Below are positions 40,794 through 49,905 of a stretch of DNA of 64,000 nucleotides, piece after piece. The notes under the pieces were generated by a model, which was given only the letters and a program-made list of their open reading frames with translations, was not told the DNA's origin and did no database searches. The position numbers and the translations under genes are program-made. Origin of the DNA: VRUE01 sp963699225 (lineage in GTDB: Bacteria; Actinomycetota; Thermoleophilia; Solirubrobacterales; 70-9); the NCBI GenBank assembly GCA_963699225.1, contig OY969423.1:620001-684000 (forward strand), written 5' to 3'. Within the stretch, counting starts at the first letter, position 1, and every line of letters begins with the position of its first letter.

Positions 40794-42734
40794 TCAAGTG
40801 TCCGGAGTATAGACAGAGCGCACGCGCTCGGCGAAGGCGGCCACCGGCATCGCCCCCAACTCGCCCTCCTCGTGCGAGCGCACGGCGACCGCACCCGCCT
40901 CCTGCTCACGATCGCCAACGACGAGCATGTAGGGGTAGCGGCCGAGCTCTGCGTCGCGGATCTTCTTGCCGACCGACTCGGAGCGATCGTCTGCCTCGAC
41001 CCGCACACCGGCTTCGCGCAGCTCGGCAAGCACGCGGCCCGCGTACTCGTTGTGGCGATCGGAGACGGGCAGCACGATCGCCTGCACCGGCGCCAGCCAG
41101 ACCGGGAAGCGACCGGCGTAGTGCTCGATCAGGATCCCGGCGAAGCGCTCCATCGAGCCGAGCAGGGCGCGGTGAATCATCACCGGCCGGTGGGCGGCAT
41201 CGTCGGCGCCGACGTAACTGAGGTCGAAGCGCTCGGGCATCTGGAAGTCGAGCTGGCAGGTGCCGCACTGCCAGGAGCGGCCAAGGGCATCGGTGACGTG
41301 GAAGTCGATCTTCGGCCCGTAGAAGGCGCCATCACCAGGATTGAGCTCGTACTCGCGGTCCTGGCGATCGAGCGCCTCGGTCAGCGCCGCCTCGGCCTTC
41401 GCCCACTGCTCCTCGGAGCCCATCGACTTCTCCGGCCGGGTCGAGAGCTCGACCCGCACGTCCTCGAAGCCGAAGCGGGCGTAGAGCTCGTCGATCGCCT
41501 CGCAGATGTCGGCGACCTCGTCGGCGATCTGCTCCTCGGTGCAGTAAACGTGGGCGTCGTCCTGGGTGAAGGCGCGCACCCGCAGCAGCCCGTGCAGAAC
41601 GCCCTCGCGCTCGTTGCGCGAGACCCGCCCGAACTCAGCCAGGCGCAGCGGCAGCTCACGGTAGGAGTGGCGCTCGGCGTCGAAGACGAGGCAGGCGCCG
41701 GGGCAGTTCATCGGCCGCAGCGCCAGGCGCTTCTCGTCGGACTGCATGAAGTACATGTCGTCGCGGTAGTTGTCCCAGTGCCCTGAGCGGTGCCAGAGCT
41801 CCTCGTCGAGCACCTGCGGCGTGGCGATCTCCTTGTAGCCGCGCTTGCGCAGCTGGGCTTGCACCTCGCTTTCGATCAGGTGCAACAGCGTCGTCCCGTT
41901 GGGCAACCAGAAGGGCATCCCCGGCGCCTCCTCGCGCAGCATGAAGATGCCGAGCTGGGGACCGAGGCGGCGGTGGTCGCGCTTCTTCGCCTCCTCGATC
42001 CGCTCCAGGTGCTTGTTGAGCTCCTTCTTGGAGAAGAAGGCGGTGCCGTAGATCCGGGTCAGCATCTGGCGCTTCTCGTCGCCACGCCAGTAGGCGCCGG
42101 CGAGCGAGCTCAGCTTGATCGCCTTGATCCGGCCGGTCGATGGGCCGTGCGGTCCGCGACAGAGGTCCTCGAAGGGACCGTTGCGGTAGAGCGAGACGGT
42201 CTCCACCCCTTCGCCCTCAATCAAGTCGCGAATCAGCTCGACCTTGTAGTCCTCGCCCTGGCCCTCGAAGATCTCGATCGCCTCGGCGACCGGGACGTCG
42301 CGGCGCTCGAAAGCCTCGTCGGCCTCGATGTGGGCGCGCATCGCCGCCTCGATCTTCTCCAAGTCGGCGTCGGTCACCTTGACCTCATCCGGAAAGTCGA
42401 AGTCGTAGTAGAAGCCGTTCTCGATCGCCGGGCCGATCGTCACCTTGGTACCGGGGTAGAGCTCCTGCACCGCCTCGGCCATCACGTGGGCGGCGTCGTG
42501 GCGGATCAGGTCGAGCGCCTCCGGGTCGCGGTCAGTGAGGATGCCGATCTCCGCGCCGTCGGGTAGCGGCGCCGCGAGGTCACGTAGCTCGCCGTCGACC
42601 CGGATCGCCAGCGCCGCCTTGGCCAGGCCCGGACCGATCGCCGCCGCGGCATCAGCGCCCGAGGCGCCATCTGAGAGCTCCAGCAGCGTGCCGTCCGGAA
42701 GCCTCACCGTGATCTTCTGGGTCGCCGCCTCCAC
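40794..42734 (-). CDS. thrS: threonyl-tRNA synthetase
   Basis: 646 aa. It has the N-terminal TGS domain (ITVRLPDGTLLELSDGASG), the SAD editing domain (RHDAAHVMAEAVQELYPG with its HXXXH motif) and the class II core with zinc Cys in PMNCPGACLVF. RVSRNEREGVLHGLLRVR and MIHRALLGSMERF follow, then the anticodon domain. GTG start at 42734. No T-box leader is seen in the 37-base upstream gap. Confidence 0.97.
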   Translation of the reverse strand: MEAATQKITVRLPDGTLLELSDGASGADAAAAIGPGLAKAALAIRVDGELRDLAAPLPDGAEIGILTDRDPEALDLIRHDAAHVMAEAVQELYPGTKVTIGPAIENGFYYDFDFPDEVKVTDADLEKIEAAMRAHIEADEAFERRDVPVAEAIEIFEGQGEDYKVELIRDLIEGEGVETVSLYRNGPFEDLCRGPHGPSTGRIKAIKLSSLAGAYWRGDEKRQMLTRIYGTAFFSKKELNKHLERIEEAKKRDHRRLGPQLGIFMLREEAPGMPFWLPNGTTLLHLIESEVQAQLRKRGYKEIATPQVLDEELWHRSGHWDNYRDDMYFMQSDEKRLALRPMNCPGACLVFDAERHSYRELPLRLAEFGRVSRNEREGVLHGLLRVRAFTQDDAHVYCTEEQIADEVADICEAIDELYARFGFEDVRVELSTRPEKSMGSEEQWAKAEAALTEALDRQDREYELNPGDGAFYGPKIDFHVTDALGRSWQCGTCQLDFQMPERFDLSYVGADDAAHRPVMIHRALLGSMERFAGILIEHYAGRFPVWLAPVQAIVLPVSDRHNEYAGRVLAELREAGVRVEADDRSESVGKKIRDAELGRYPYMLVVGDREQEAGAVAVRSHEEGELGAMPVAAFAERVRSVYTPDT

Positions 42735-42771
42735 CCGGCCATGCTACCCACGGCAGACGAAACATCGTCCC

Positions 42772-44535
42772 CTACCTGAGCTCTCCTTGGCGGGCCTGGC
42801 GAACCGCGATCAGCGGGCAGGGGCTATGAGCGGCAACCGCCGCGGGCACTTCCCAAAGCACGTAGGGCGGTGCGGCCCGTACGCGGCGCAGGCCAATGAA
42901 CGGCGGCCCGACATTGGCCGCTTCCGAGACGACGAAGCGGACGCCGTGAGGCGGTCGGTCCTTCGCTTCCTCCGCGGCAGTGATGCAGACTCGGCCACCC
43001 CTCAACTCCCAGGCGATGTACGGCGTGCCGTGTTCTTCGGTCAGCAGCTGCTTCGAGGCGAGGACCAGGGTCGGACCTTCGCCGACGTCGGCGCGGAAGC
43101 CGGTCAGCGAAGACGAGTAGACGCTTGGGCCAATCGGCGCATTGGCGAGCGCCAGCAGCGAGCAACCCGCCGCCGCCAGGAGGTAAACCCAGGCCACCGG
43201 GCGGCGCAGCAACGGCAAGACGATGACCAATGCCGCCAGCGGCGCGCCGACCTCGATCGCCTTGGCGGCGGTGTAGGGAGTGCCGCCCAGGCGAGCGGCG
43301 GCGTAGGCGAGCGCCGCAGCAGCGAGGCCGGCGATCAGCACAGACTCGCGGCGGCGCCAGCAAAGCACGAGTCCGTAAAGCAACAGGATCGTGGCGAAGG
43401 CGGCACCGGCGTAATAGCCGAGCGCCGGCACCGCCCCGGCGCCAGGCGTCAGGCGGAAGTCGCCCGAGGGCCAGATGCCGAAGCCCTCGAAGGGGGAGAT
43501 CTGGCCGAAGAGGTTGCCGAGGCCGGGGCCGTTGGGGTCGAAGGTCTCGAAGCTGTGGAAGTCGATCATGCGGCCGATCTCGGGGGCGATCAGGATGGCG
43601 AAGAGGAGGACGGCGAAGGACAAGGCACGGACTGGCGAAGGACCAAGCCCTCGGCCCGCGGGAGGAGCGCCCGTGATTCGCGCCAGAAGAACCTCGGCGA
43701 GCAGCCAGACCACCGCCGAGCCGCCGAGCCAGATCAGGCCCGGGAAGCTGTAGGTGTAGACGGAGCCCACTGCAAGCAACGCCGCCGGGACGAAGCGGAG
43801 AGGGAGCTGACGCCATTCGGGGTTGCGGGACGACTCGCGTAGGGCGAGGACGAAGGCGAGGAAAAACAACGCTTGCATCGTCTCCTTGAAGGAGCCCTGG
43901 GCGAAGTAGGAGGCGACCATGTAGGTGAGGCCGATTACTAGGGCGGCGGGGATGCGCAGGTACCAGGGTTGATCTCGAAACGCGGTCAGGGCCGTTAGGG
44001 AGGCGAGGATCGCTACGGCAATCATCAGGCCGCTGAAGCCCTGGACGAGACCAATGCCAAGGGTGTTGTTGAGAGCGACGACGATCGAGTGCGGGCCGAG
44101 GGGGTAGCCCTGGTGGAGCAGTTGCGAGGACTGGCCTTCGGCGAGCCGGGCGGCCGCCAGCAGGTGCTGCGACATATCGGGGTTGAAGCTGGTGCCGAGG
44201 ATGCCGAAGTGGCCTTCGGCGATGAAGGGGATCGCGGTCGCGATCAGCGCCAGCAGGGCGATTGGAGCGCCAATCCGCAGGGCGCCTCCCCCACCATCCA
44301 GACGGCCCCGGAGATAAACGATCGATCCCACGGCCAAGACGAGGACCAGGGCTGCGGAAATCACCCCGTCCCCGGGCAAGCGCACCGTCCCCCAGCAAAT
44401 CGCGCAAAGCAGCGCCAGCCCAACGGCAGGCGCCAGCCACGACCAACTCCGCACTCCGCAGAGCGCGATCGCCGCCTGTCCGAGCGCCAGCGAGGCGCCG
44501 CAGATGAGGAGCACGGCTGCATAGGTCGCGACCAC
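42772..44535 (-). CDS. polytopic membrane protein, GT-C glycosyltransferase-like
   Basis: 587 aa with about a dozen predicted TM segments in the first 470 residues and a soluble C-terminal domain of about 110 residues. A periplasmic loop after TM3 carries NPDMSQHLLAAARLAEGQ followed by GYPLGPHSIV. This fits the large first loop of polyprenyl-phosphate-dependent mannosyl- or arabinosyltransferases, including an acidic residue that may be catalytic. The assignment rests on topology and loop position, not a clear signature. It diverges from the AraC gene with 25 bases between starts. Confidence 0.7.
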   Translation of the reverse strand: MVATYAAVLLICGASLALGQAAIALCGVRSWSWLAPAVGLALLCAICWGTVRLPGDGVISAALVLVLAVGSIVYLRGRLDGGGGALRIGAPIALLALIATAIPFIAEGHFGILGTSFNPDMSQHLLAAARLAEGQSSQLLHQGYPLGPHSIVVALNNTLGIGLVQGFSGLMIAVAILASLTALTAFRDQPWYLRIPAALVIGLTYMVASYFAQGSFKETMQALFFLAFVLALRESSRNPEWRQLPLRFVPAALLAVGSVYTYSFPGLIWLGGSAVVWLLAEVLLARITGAPPAGRGLGPSPVRALSFAVLLFAILIAPEIGRMIDFHSFETFDPNGPGLGNLFGQISPFEGFGIWPSGDFRLTPGAGAVPALGYYAGAAFATILLLYGLVLCWRRRESVLIAGLAAAALAYAAARLGGTPYTAAKAIEVGAPLAALVIVLPLLRRPVAWVYLLAAAGCSLLALANAPIGPSVYSSSLTGFRADVGEGPTLVLASKQLLTEEHGTPYIAWELRGGRVCITAAEEAKDRPPHGVRFVVSEAANVGPPFIGLRRVRAAPPYVLWEVPAAVAAHSPCPLIAVRQARQGELR

Positions 44536-44560
44536 GAGGCCGCGAGCCTAGACTGCGAGC

Positions 44561-44995
44561 ATGGCGTTCGTTCCGCCGGCCCGTCATCTGCTGCGCGCGA
44601 GAGACCTCGCTGATGCCCGTTACTTCGAGCCGCTGGACGTCGAGGACCTGGCCGCCGCGGCCGGGCTCTCGCGGGCGCATTTCAGCCGCGAGTTCAAGCG
44701 CGCCTTTGGCGAGTCGCCGCACGCCTACCTGCTGACCCGTCGGCTCGAGCGCGCGGCGGCGCTGCTGCGCACGACTGACCGCTCCGTCGCCGACATCTGC
44801 CTCTCCGTCGGCCTGCAGAGCATCGGCTCGTTCACCACGAGCTTCACGCGCACCTTCGGACGCTCGCCGACCGCCTACCGCGCCGAACACCCGCCGGCCT
44901 CCCAGGCCGCCCTGGTCCCGGGCTGCCTGGTCCGCGCCCACGCCCGCCCCCAACACCGCACGTTTCGAGAAGACAGCTCGCCGATCCCGACCTAG
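44561..44995 (+). CDS. AraC-family transcriptional regulator, DNA-binding domain only
   Basis: 144 aa made almost entirely of the two-HTH AraC domain (residues 22-115): DVEDLAAAAGLSRAHFSREF, KRAFGESPHAYLLTRRLERA, VGLQSIGSFTTSFTRTFGRS. No ligand-binding domain is present, so it resembles MarA/SoxS-size regulators. It lies 41 bases upstream of a VOC gene on the same strand and is probably its operon partner and regulator. Confidence 0.88.
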   Translation: MAFVPPARHLLRARDLADARYFEPLDVEDLAAAAGLSRAHFSREFKRAFGESPHAYLLTRRLERAAALLRTTDRSVADICLSVGLQSIGSFTTSFTRTFGRSPTAYRAEHPPASQAALVPGCLVRAHARPQHRTFREDSSPIPT

Positions 44996-45036
44996 CATCG
45001 CCGCCGACCTTTCCGTTCCAACCGAAGGAGACGACG

Positions 45037-45465
45037 ATGATCAGGATCGCCAACGCCCAGCTTTGGGTCCACGACCAGGAGGAGGCGCTGGCCTTCTACA
45101 CAGAGAAGGTCGGCATGGAGGTGCGCGCCGACGTCACCCTGCCCGAGATGGGCGACTTCCGCTGGCTCACGGTGGGCCCCCCGGGGCAGGAGGACGTCTC
45201 GATCGTGCTGATGGCGATCCCCGGGGCACCGGTGATGGAGGATGAGACCGCTGAGCAGGTGCGCGAGTTGATGGCCAAGGGCTTTGCCGGCACCGTCTTC
45301 CTTACTACCGAGGACTGCCGAGCCTCCTACGAGGAGCTAGTCGCTCGCGGCGTCGAGTTCAGCGAAGCGCCTGAAGAGCGGCCCTACGGGATCGACTCAG
45401 GTTTTCGTGATCCGTCGGGGAACAGCATCCGGCTCACCGAGGTCCGCCTGCCGGCCGGGGTCTGA
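45037..45465 (+). CDS. VOC/glyoxalase-family protein
   Basis: 142 aa with two beta-alpha-beta-beta-beta modules: IANAQLWVHDQEEALAFYTE, GFAGTVFLTTEDCRASYEEL and GFRDPSGNSIRLTE. AAGGAGA-like sequence at 45025-45032 serves ATG 45037. AraC-VOC pairs often concern small toxic or antibiotic-like compounds, but no substrate can be named here. Its stop codon forms the loop of a 9-bp hairpin. Confidence 0.88.
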   Translation: MIRIANAQLWVHDQEEALAFYTEKVGMEVRADVTLPEMGDFRWLTVGPPGQEDVSIVLMAIPGAPVMEDETAEQVRELMAKGFAGTVFLTTEDCRASYEELVARGVEFSEAPEERPYGIDSGFRDPSGNSIRLTEVRLPAGV

Positions 45466-45474
45466 GACCCCGGC
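45454..45474. terminator. hairpin with the VOC stop codon as its loop
   Basis: GCCGGGGTC (45454-45462) pairs perfectly with GACCCCGGC (45466-45474). The three-base loop is TGA, the stop codon of the VOC gene. It ends four bases from the 3' end of tRNA-Val on the other strand, so it could terminate both transcripts. Confidence 0.7.
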
Positions 45475-45478
45475 GAGA

Positions 45479-45551
45479 TGGGCACAGCTGGGCTCGAACC
45501 AGCGACCTCCGCCTTGTCGAGGCGGCGCTCTCCCAACTGAGCTATGCGCCC
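45479..45551 (-). tRNA. tRNA-Val (GAC)
   Basis: A 73-base cloverleaf on the minus strand. The acceptor GGGCGCA pairs with TGTGCCC, the D-loop region is TAGCTCAGTTGGGAGAGC, the anticodon loop TCGACAA carries GAC, and the T-arm is GGTTCGAGCC. CCA is not encoded. Confidence 0.95.
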
Positions 45552-45853
45552 GGGATGCCTGAATCTAGCAGCGGCGCGAGGGCCGGCGCCAGTGGGCGCG
45601 TCGCCCTCTCAAGTCCGATCCTGCAAGTGCCGATGCAAGCTGTGCAACTTTTCAGCTAACTCGGTGTTTCTATTGGCAGCGACCGATTAAGGCTTGAGGA
45701 CCGACGAGCCAGGGAAACAAAGTCTCGCTGGTGGCACGTCCTTCGGAAACAAAGGGCCCCGAAAGGGGCCCTTTTCCGTTCTGTCGCAAGTACTGGCCAA
45801 ATGTTGGACGCGGTGACGCGCAAAGGGCCCCGCCTCCCACTCGTTTCCTTAGC
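45552..45853. other. 302-base intergenic region with a terminator but no gene
   Basis: It lies between tRNA-Val (minus) and the hypothetical gene at 45854 (plus). It contains a strong bidirectional terminator hairpin at 45751-45775 and a second AAAGGGCCCCG copy near 45824. No open frame with a ribosome-binding site is convincing. Because a terminator without an obvious gene is present, a small plus-strand RNA upstream of it is possible. Confidence 0.4.
45751..45775. terminator. strong intrinsic terminator in the tRNA-Val/hypothetical gap
   Basis: AAAGGGCCCC and GGGGCCCTTT pair perfectly around a GAAA tetraloop and are followed by T on the plus strand (CTTTTCC). The stem is self-complementary, so it can act in both directions. 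Confidence 0.8.
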
Positions 45854-46393
45854 GTGACCACAGTGAGCGAACACAGACAGGCGCTGGTCGGCTTCCGACC
45901 GGCTCCACAGGCCGAGCCCGAGCGCGATGTCTCGGCTGATGTCGCTATAGACAAGCGGCGAGTCTTCCGCCTTCCGCTGCTCCGCGGCCGCTCCGCGACG
46001 GACACGACCAGTCGCGAAGAGCGCGCCGAGCTGAAGGAGCGCGAAAAGGAGCTGCGCTCAGTCGAGGCGGCCAAGGAGGCCTTCTTCGAGACGCCGGCGG
46101 GACGGGCCCGCCTCGCCTACAAGCGAGGACATCGCCTCTTTCAGTACGAACTCGAGATCAACGAGCTCAGCCCGACGCCGATCCCAGGCCCCGCCGGCGC
46201 ACCGGCGCGGGTGACCACTGATCCGGTCGACATCCTCAACGCAGTAACGGTCGAGGGCTGGAAGCTCGTCACCGGCAAGTTCATCCACTCCGAGCTGCGC
46301 AACGGCGTCGTCGGCTGTTACCTCTTCAAGCGCTCACAGAAACGGCGCTTGCCGATGAACAACCCCTGGCAGGCCCCCAGCACCACCGACTGA
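45854..46393 (+). CDS. hypothetical protein (about 179 aa)
   Basis: The frame is open from 45731, but the first part crosses the terminator, so GTG 45854 (or GTG 45863) is preferred. A charged N-terminal 70 residues include a helical segment (REERAELKEREKELRSVEAA). A globular C-terminal domain from about residue 85 follows: ARLAYKRGHRLFQYELEI, VTVEGWKLVTGKFIHSE, GVVGCYLFKRSQ. The latter resembles the DUF4177-type fold with a late Trp-Lys-Leu core, a weak impression. It converges with zwf. Function unknown. Confidence 0.65.
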   Translation: MTTVSEHRQALVGFRPAPQAEPERDVSADVAIDKRRVFRLPLLRGRSATDTTSREERAELKEREKELRSVEAAKEAFFETPAGRARLAYKRGHRLFQYELEINELSPTPIPGPAGAPARVTTDPVDILNAVTVEGWKLVTGKFIHSELRNGVVGCYLFKRSQKRRLPMNNPWQAPSTTD

Positions 46394-46410
46394 GCACGGC
46401 TCGTCCCGGC

Positions 46411-47874
46411 TCAGGGATGGTCGCTGGGGACATGCCAGCGGTGCGGGGCGAGTAGCGCATCGGTCGCCTCCGGCCCCCAAGAGCCCGGCTCGTAGATCTC
46501 GACCGGCGGCGGTTCTCGAACCACCGGGTCGGCGATCTCCCAGAGGCGCTCGATCGCGGCGGAAGTGGTGAAGAGAGTGCGGTCGCCAACCATGACGTCG
46601 TAGATCAGCCGCTCGTAGGCGTCGAGGGCCCGCTCGGGACCGCCGAAGCTGTCGGCGTAGCTGAAGCGCATGTGGGCCTGGCCGAGCTGCATTTTCGGCC
46701 CCGGCACCTTGGCCAGGAAGGAGGCAGAGATCGAGCCTGGATCGCCGAGCTCGAAGCTGAGGTGGTCGTGGCCGTAGGACTCGGCAACCTGCGTGCAGTC
46801 GATCGGGAACATCCGCCGCGGCGGCTCCGAGAAGGCGACGGTGAGCAGATGGTGGGTGTCGGCGAGCCGCTTGCCCGAGCGTAGGAAGAAGGGAACTCCC
46901 TCCCAGCGCCAGTTATCGACGAAGGCACGCAGAGCGACGAAGGTCTCGGTGTCCGAATCGGCGGCAACGCCCTCCTCCTCGCGATAGCCCGCGTACTGGC
47001 CGCGGACGACGTCGCCTGGCTCGAGCGTCTTCATCGCTTCGAAGACCTTCTCGCGCTCGGTCATCAATGATTTGGCATTGAGCGCGACCGGCGGCTCCAT
47101 CGCGACGAAGCTGAGCACTTGGAAGAGGTGGGTGACGATCATGTCGCGGAAGGCGCCGGTTTCCTCGTAGAAGCCGCCCCGCATCTCGATCGAGAGCGTC
47201 TCCGGCACGTCGATCTGGACGTGGTCGATGTGATTGCGGTTCCAGACCGGCTCGAACATGCCGTTGGCAAAGCGCAGGGCCAACAGGTTCTGTACCGCCT
47301 CGCGCCCGATGTAGTGATCGATCCGAAAGACCTGCTCCTCGTCGAAGACGGAGTGAACGAGCGCGTCGAGCTCCCGCGCCGACGCGAGGTCGCGACCAAA
47401 GGGCTTCTCCATGATCACCCGCGCCCCCTCGCCCAGTCCGGCCCGGCCCAGGTCCTCGATCACGCCGGCTGCCGCGGCTGGCGGCAAGGCCAGGTAATGC
47501 AATAGCCGCGCATCGTGAAGTTCATCCCGGGCGCTCGCGATCGCGCCTCCCAGCTGCTCGAAGCCATCGCCGGTGGAAGCGAAGCCGAGTGAGCCGGCAA
47601 AGCGGTTCCAGGACTCGCCCTCTACCGGCCGGCGCCCCGAACCGCAGACCGCCTGGCGGGCGAGCTCGGCGAACTCCTCATCGGAGAGATCGCTGCGCGC
47701 GGCGCCGATCAGGGCAAACCGCTCCGGCATCAGGCCAGCCTCGAAGAGGTGGAAGATCCCCGGCAGCAACTTACGGCGCGCCAGGTCCCCGGTTGCTCCG
47801 AAGAGCACAATCACCTGATCGTCAGGAACGGGCGACGCTGCCGTCGTCGGCGCCTCCAGTGTTTCGACTGCCAT
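46411..47874 (-). CDS. zwf: glucose-6-phosphate 1-dehydrogenase
   Basis: 487 aa, the NADP-dependent entry enzyme of the oxidative pentose phosphate pathway. The nucleotide-binding motif is FGATGDLARRK at 25-35 and the active-site motif is RIDHYIGREAVQN from residue 184. EKPFGRD precedes it. It is a standalone gene: no gnd, pgl, tal or opcA neighbours are visible here, unlike typical actinobacterial tkt-tal-zwf-opcA clusters. Confidence 0.96.
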   Translation of the reverse strand: MAVETLEAPTTAASPVPDDQVIVLFGATGDLARRKLLPGIFHLFEAGLMPERFALIGAARSDLSDEEFAELARQAVCGSGRRPVEGESWNRFAGSLGFASTGDGFEQLGGAIASARDELHDARLLHYLALPPAAAAGVIEDLGRAGLGEGARVIMEKPFGRDLASARELDALVHSVFDEEQVFRIDHYIGREAVQNLLALRFANGMFEPVWNRNHIDHVQIDVPETLSIEMRGGFYEETGAFRDMIVTHLFQVLSFVAMEPPVALNAKSLMTEREKVFEAMKTLEPGDVVRGQYAGYREEEGVAADSDTETFVALRAFVDNWRWEGVPFFLRSGKRLADTHHLLTVAFSEPPRRMFPIDCTQVAESYGHDHLSFELGDPGSISASFLAKVPGPKMQLGQAHMRFSYADSFGGPERALDAYERLIYDVMVGDRTLFTTSAAIERLWEIADPVVREPPPVEIYEPGSWGPEATDALLAPHRWHVPSDHP

Positions 47875-47907
47875 TGCTTCAGCCTTGCAGAAGCGGCGCG
47901 CCGCAGC

Positions 47908-48900
47908 TCAAAAACCGGTCGAGAGCGTGGCTTTGAAGGCTTCGCCGGTCAGCGGCAGACGCGGTGCACCGGGGAACGAGACCGAGAGCTGGCCGGTCCA
48001 GGTCGTCGTCCCGTCGCCGGCCGCGCGGTACACACCTTTACCGTGAAACGGCTTGGGGGGCGCGATCTTCGCCCCGGTCAGGGCTTCGTTGAAGGACAAT
48101 GCCTTCTTCGAGGAAGCGGTGGCGAGGGCGAAGCGAATCCTCGCCATCGAGCCCAGACTTTCTTCGTTGATGGCAGCGAAGAGCGTCGTATTGCCGAGCT
48201 GGAAGGTGATCAGCTCGAGCGCGGAGATCCCGTGGCGCGAGGTCGCCGTGAGAAAGGTGGGGCTGAAGCTCGGATGTTCGTGTACCGGCCGCGCTCGCGA
48301 GCTCGCGAACTGGTGCGAGCGCGAGCTGCAGTTGAGGTTCAAGGGGCTGCGAACCCTCCCCTTTGCCCGGTGCGACCGCACCGCGACGTAGTGCCCCTCG
48401 CCGTTGAAGCGGACGTCACCGACGAAGACGCCAAGTTGACTGGTGAAGCGATCGGCACCGCGGCAACGCCGGCGCTGAGCGGATTCCACCACCTGCCCCG
48501 AGGGCTGGAACCGGACGTCGATCTTGCCGAACTTTCCAAACGAGGCGACGATCCGGTGCTCGGTAACCGTCCCGCGGGCGACGTAGGCGGTCACGGACTG
48601 TGTGAAGCCGAGCAGCTTTTCGAGCAGATTCCCTTTGCCATGGGACAGAGGGCGACTGACCTCCACGGCGACGATGTTCCCCTCGCCCACCACAGTGACC
48701 GTGTAGCCGTGCTGGGCTTCGAGGTCGAAGCGAGATTCGAACGCGTGGTGCGGCGGCGGCATGTGCAGCTTGGCGCGCAGCGCCGCCCGAAACTGCGGCG
48801 GTGCGGCGGCGGGGATGTCGAGGGCACCCGCCGTTGCGAACGAGGGCAGAGCACAGAGGCCGAGAGCGACAAGCACGGTGATTGCGGGCAGGCGACGCAT
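47908..48900 (-). CDS. exported protein of unknown function
   Basis: 330 aa from ATG 48900, which overlaps the upstream stop by one base (TGATG). A GTG three bases earlier is also possible. The signal peptide is MRRLPAITVLVALGLCALPSFATAG. The mature protein is mostly beta-strand-like with basic patches (SQRRRCRGADRFTS), two Cys, and a repeated-sheet feel. No catalytic motif is seen. The overlap with the S1 protease gene suggests the two are made together and may act on the same extracellular target. Confidence 0.75.
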   Translation of the reverse strand: MRRLPAITVLVALGLCALPSFATAGALDIPAAAPPQFRAALRAKLHMPPPHHAFESRFDLEAQHGYTVTVVGEGNIVAVEVSRPLSHGKGNLLEKLLGFTQSVTAYVARGTVTEHRIVASFGKFGKIDVRFQPSGQVVESAQRRRCRGADRFTSQLGVFVGDVRFNGEGHYVAVRSHRAKGRVRSPLNLNCSSRSHQFASSRARPVHEHPSFSPTFLTATSRHGISALELITFQLGNTTLFAAINEESLGSMARIRFALATASSKKALSFNEALTGAKIAPPKPFHGKGVYRAAGDGTTTWTGQLSVSFPGAPRLPLTGEAFKATLSTGF

Positions 48901-49841
48901 CACTTCACTCCCGCGGCGCGATGGAAGAGACGAGCGACTTCCACGCCGAAGTAGGCGCCGAAGTCGGTGTCGGGGTCGTCGCCGTAGCCGTAGTTGGTGA
49001 CGCTGTTGAGGGTCTTGGTGCCGGCGATCGTCCAGCCACCGCCCGAGGCGCCTCCTGTGACGTCGCAGTCGACCGCCAGATTCAGCGGTCCGGGGCTCAA
49101 GAACGAACGGGCGTCGTGGCCGAGGAAGGGCGTCTGCGTGCAGATCTGCTGGGTTTCGCCATCAAACGGTTCTTCGGCCGGGTAACCGTGGACGTCGAAG
49201 ACCTGCCCGGCTTTGAGGCCAAAGGCGATCCCGGTGCCGCCCGCCGCTTTGGCCAACAGCTGACCGCGCTGGTTGCGGGTGACGACCGCGGCGCCGACGT
49301 CGAAGTTCTCGCTGCCGGTCGTGCGCCACTGGCGGGTCGTGTCGATCCACTTGGCCGGAAAGACGCCGAACGGGCGCTGGCCGTAGCGGTAGCCGGGCAC
49401 GAAGACCCAGCGAAAGTCCATCCAGCGCCCGCGCGGCCCACCCGTGTTGACGCAGTGGCCGGCGGTGAAGACGACGCTGTAGTTGGGAGCGTTGACCGAC
49501 GTCCCCGAGCAGCGCCCCAGGCCGAAGGGTGTCTCTATGAAGATCGCGCCGTTGACGCGGGAGGCCTCCAGAGTGGGATCCGGCACGGTTTCGAAGGCGG
49601 AGCTCGCGCTTGCCGACTCGCTGAATGCCACCTGTCCCCGACCCGACAAGGGTCGATCGAGTGGCTTGGCTGCCTTCATCCGGGCCGGCGTCCAGAAACG
49701 CAGTGCCTGTTGCGCTCGCACAGTCTCGCTGGCTGTCGCGGACTGCGCCAACGCCCCGCCAAGCACCAGGACAACGGCGACAGCCACGACGGACTTCCCA
49801 TTTCGCAGCGCGCGATGCGCCCCCCGGCCACATGCGTTCAT
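48900..49841 (-). CDS. exported trypsin-like (S1/V8-type) serine protease
   Basis: 313 aa from ATG 49841. The signal or anchor segment is VVAVAVVLVLGGALAQSATA. The catalytic triad is visible: H129 in VVFTAGHCV, D181 in ENFDVGAAVV and S266 in TGGASGGGW. Cys pairs at C111/C130 and in the QQIC and DCD segments could form disulfides. The region between signal and domain (40-95) may be a propeptide. An earlier in-frame start at 49865 is less likely. It is followed without a gap by a second exported protein. Confidence 0.9.
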   Translation of the reverse strand: MNACGRGAHRALRNGKSVVAVAVVLVLGGALAQSATASETVRAQQALRFWTPARMKAAKPLDRPLSGRGQVAFSESASASSAFETVPDPTLEASRVNGAIFIETPFGLGRCSGTSVNAPNYSVVFTAGHCVNTGGPRGRWMDFRWVFVPGYRYGQRPFGVFPAKWIDTTRQWRTTGSENFDVGAAVVTRNQRGQLLAKAAGGTGIAFGLKAGQVFDVHGYPAEEPFDGETQQICTQTPFLGHDARSFLSPGPLNLAVDCDVTGGASGGGWTIAGTKTLNSVTNYGYGDDPDTDFGAYFGVEVARLFHRAAGVK

Positions 49842-49905
49842 TCCGATCAGTCTACTTGTGAGCAATCGGAAGTAGCTATTTCCAGCGAGAATGGGCGAGT
49901 AGGAA

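Noticed and set aside
42735..42771. T-box or other leader upstream of thrS.
   Set aside because: The gap is only 37 bases and lacks the T-box sequence; the same holds for pheS and gltX.
45479..45551. tRNA-Val as an integration site for an element covering 45552-46393.
   Set aside because: The tRNA 3' end faces the other way, toward the VOC gene, and no duplicate of it was found on the right.
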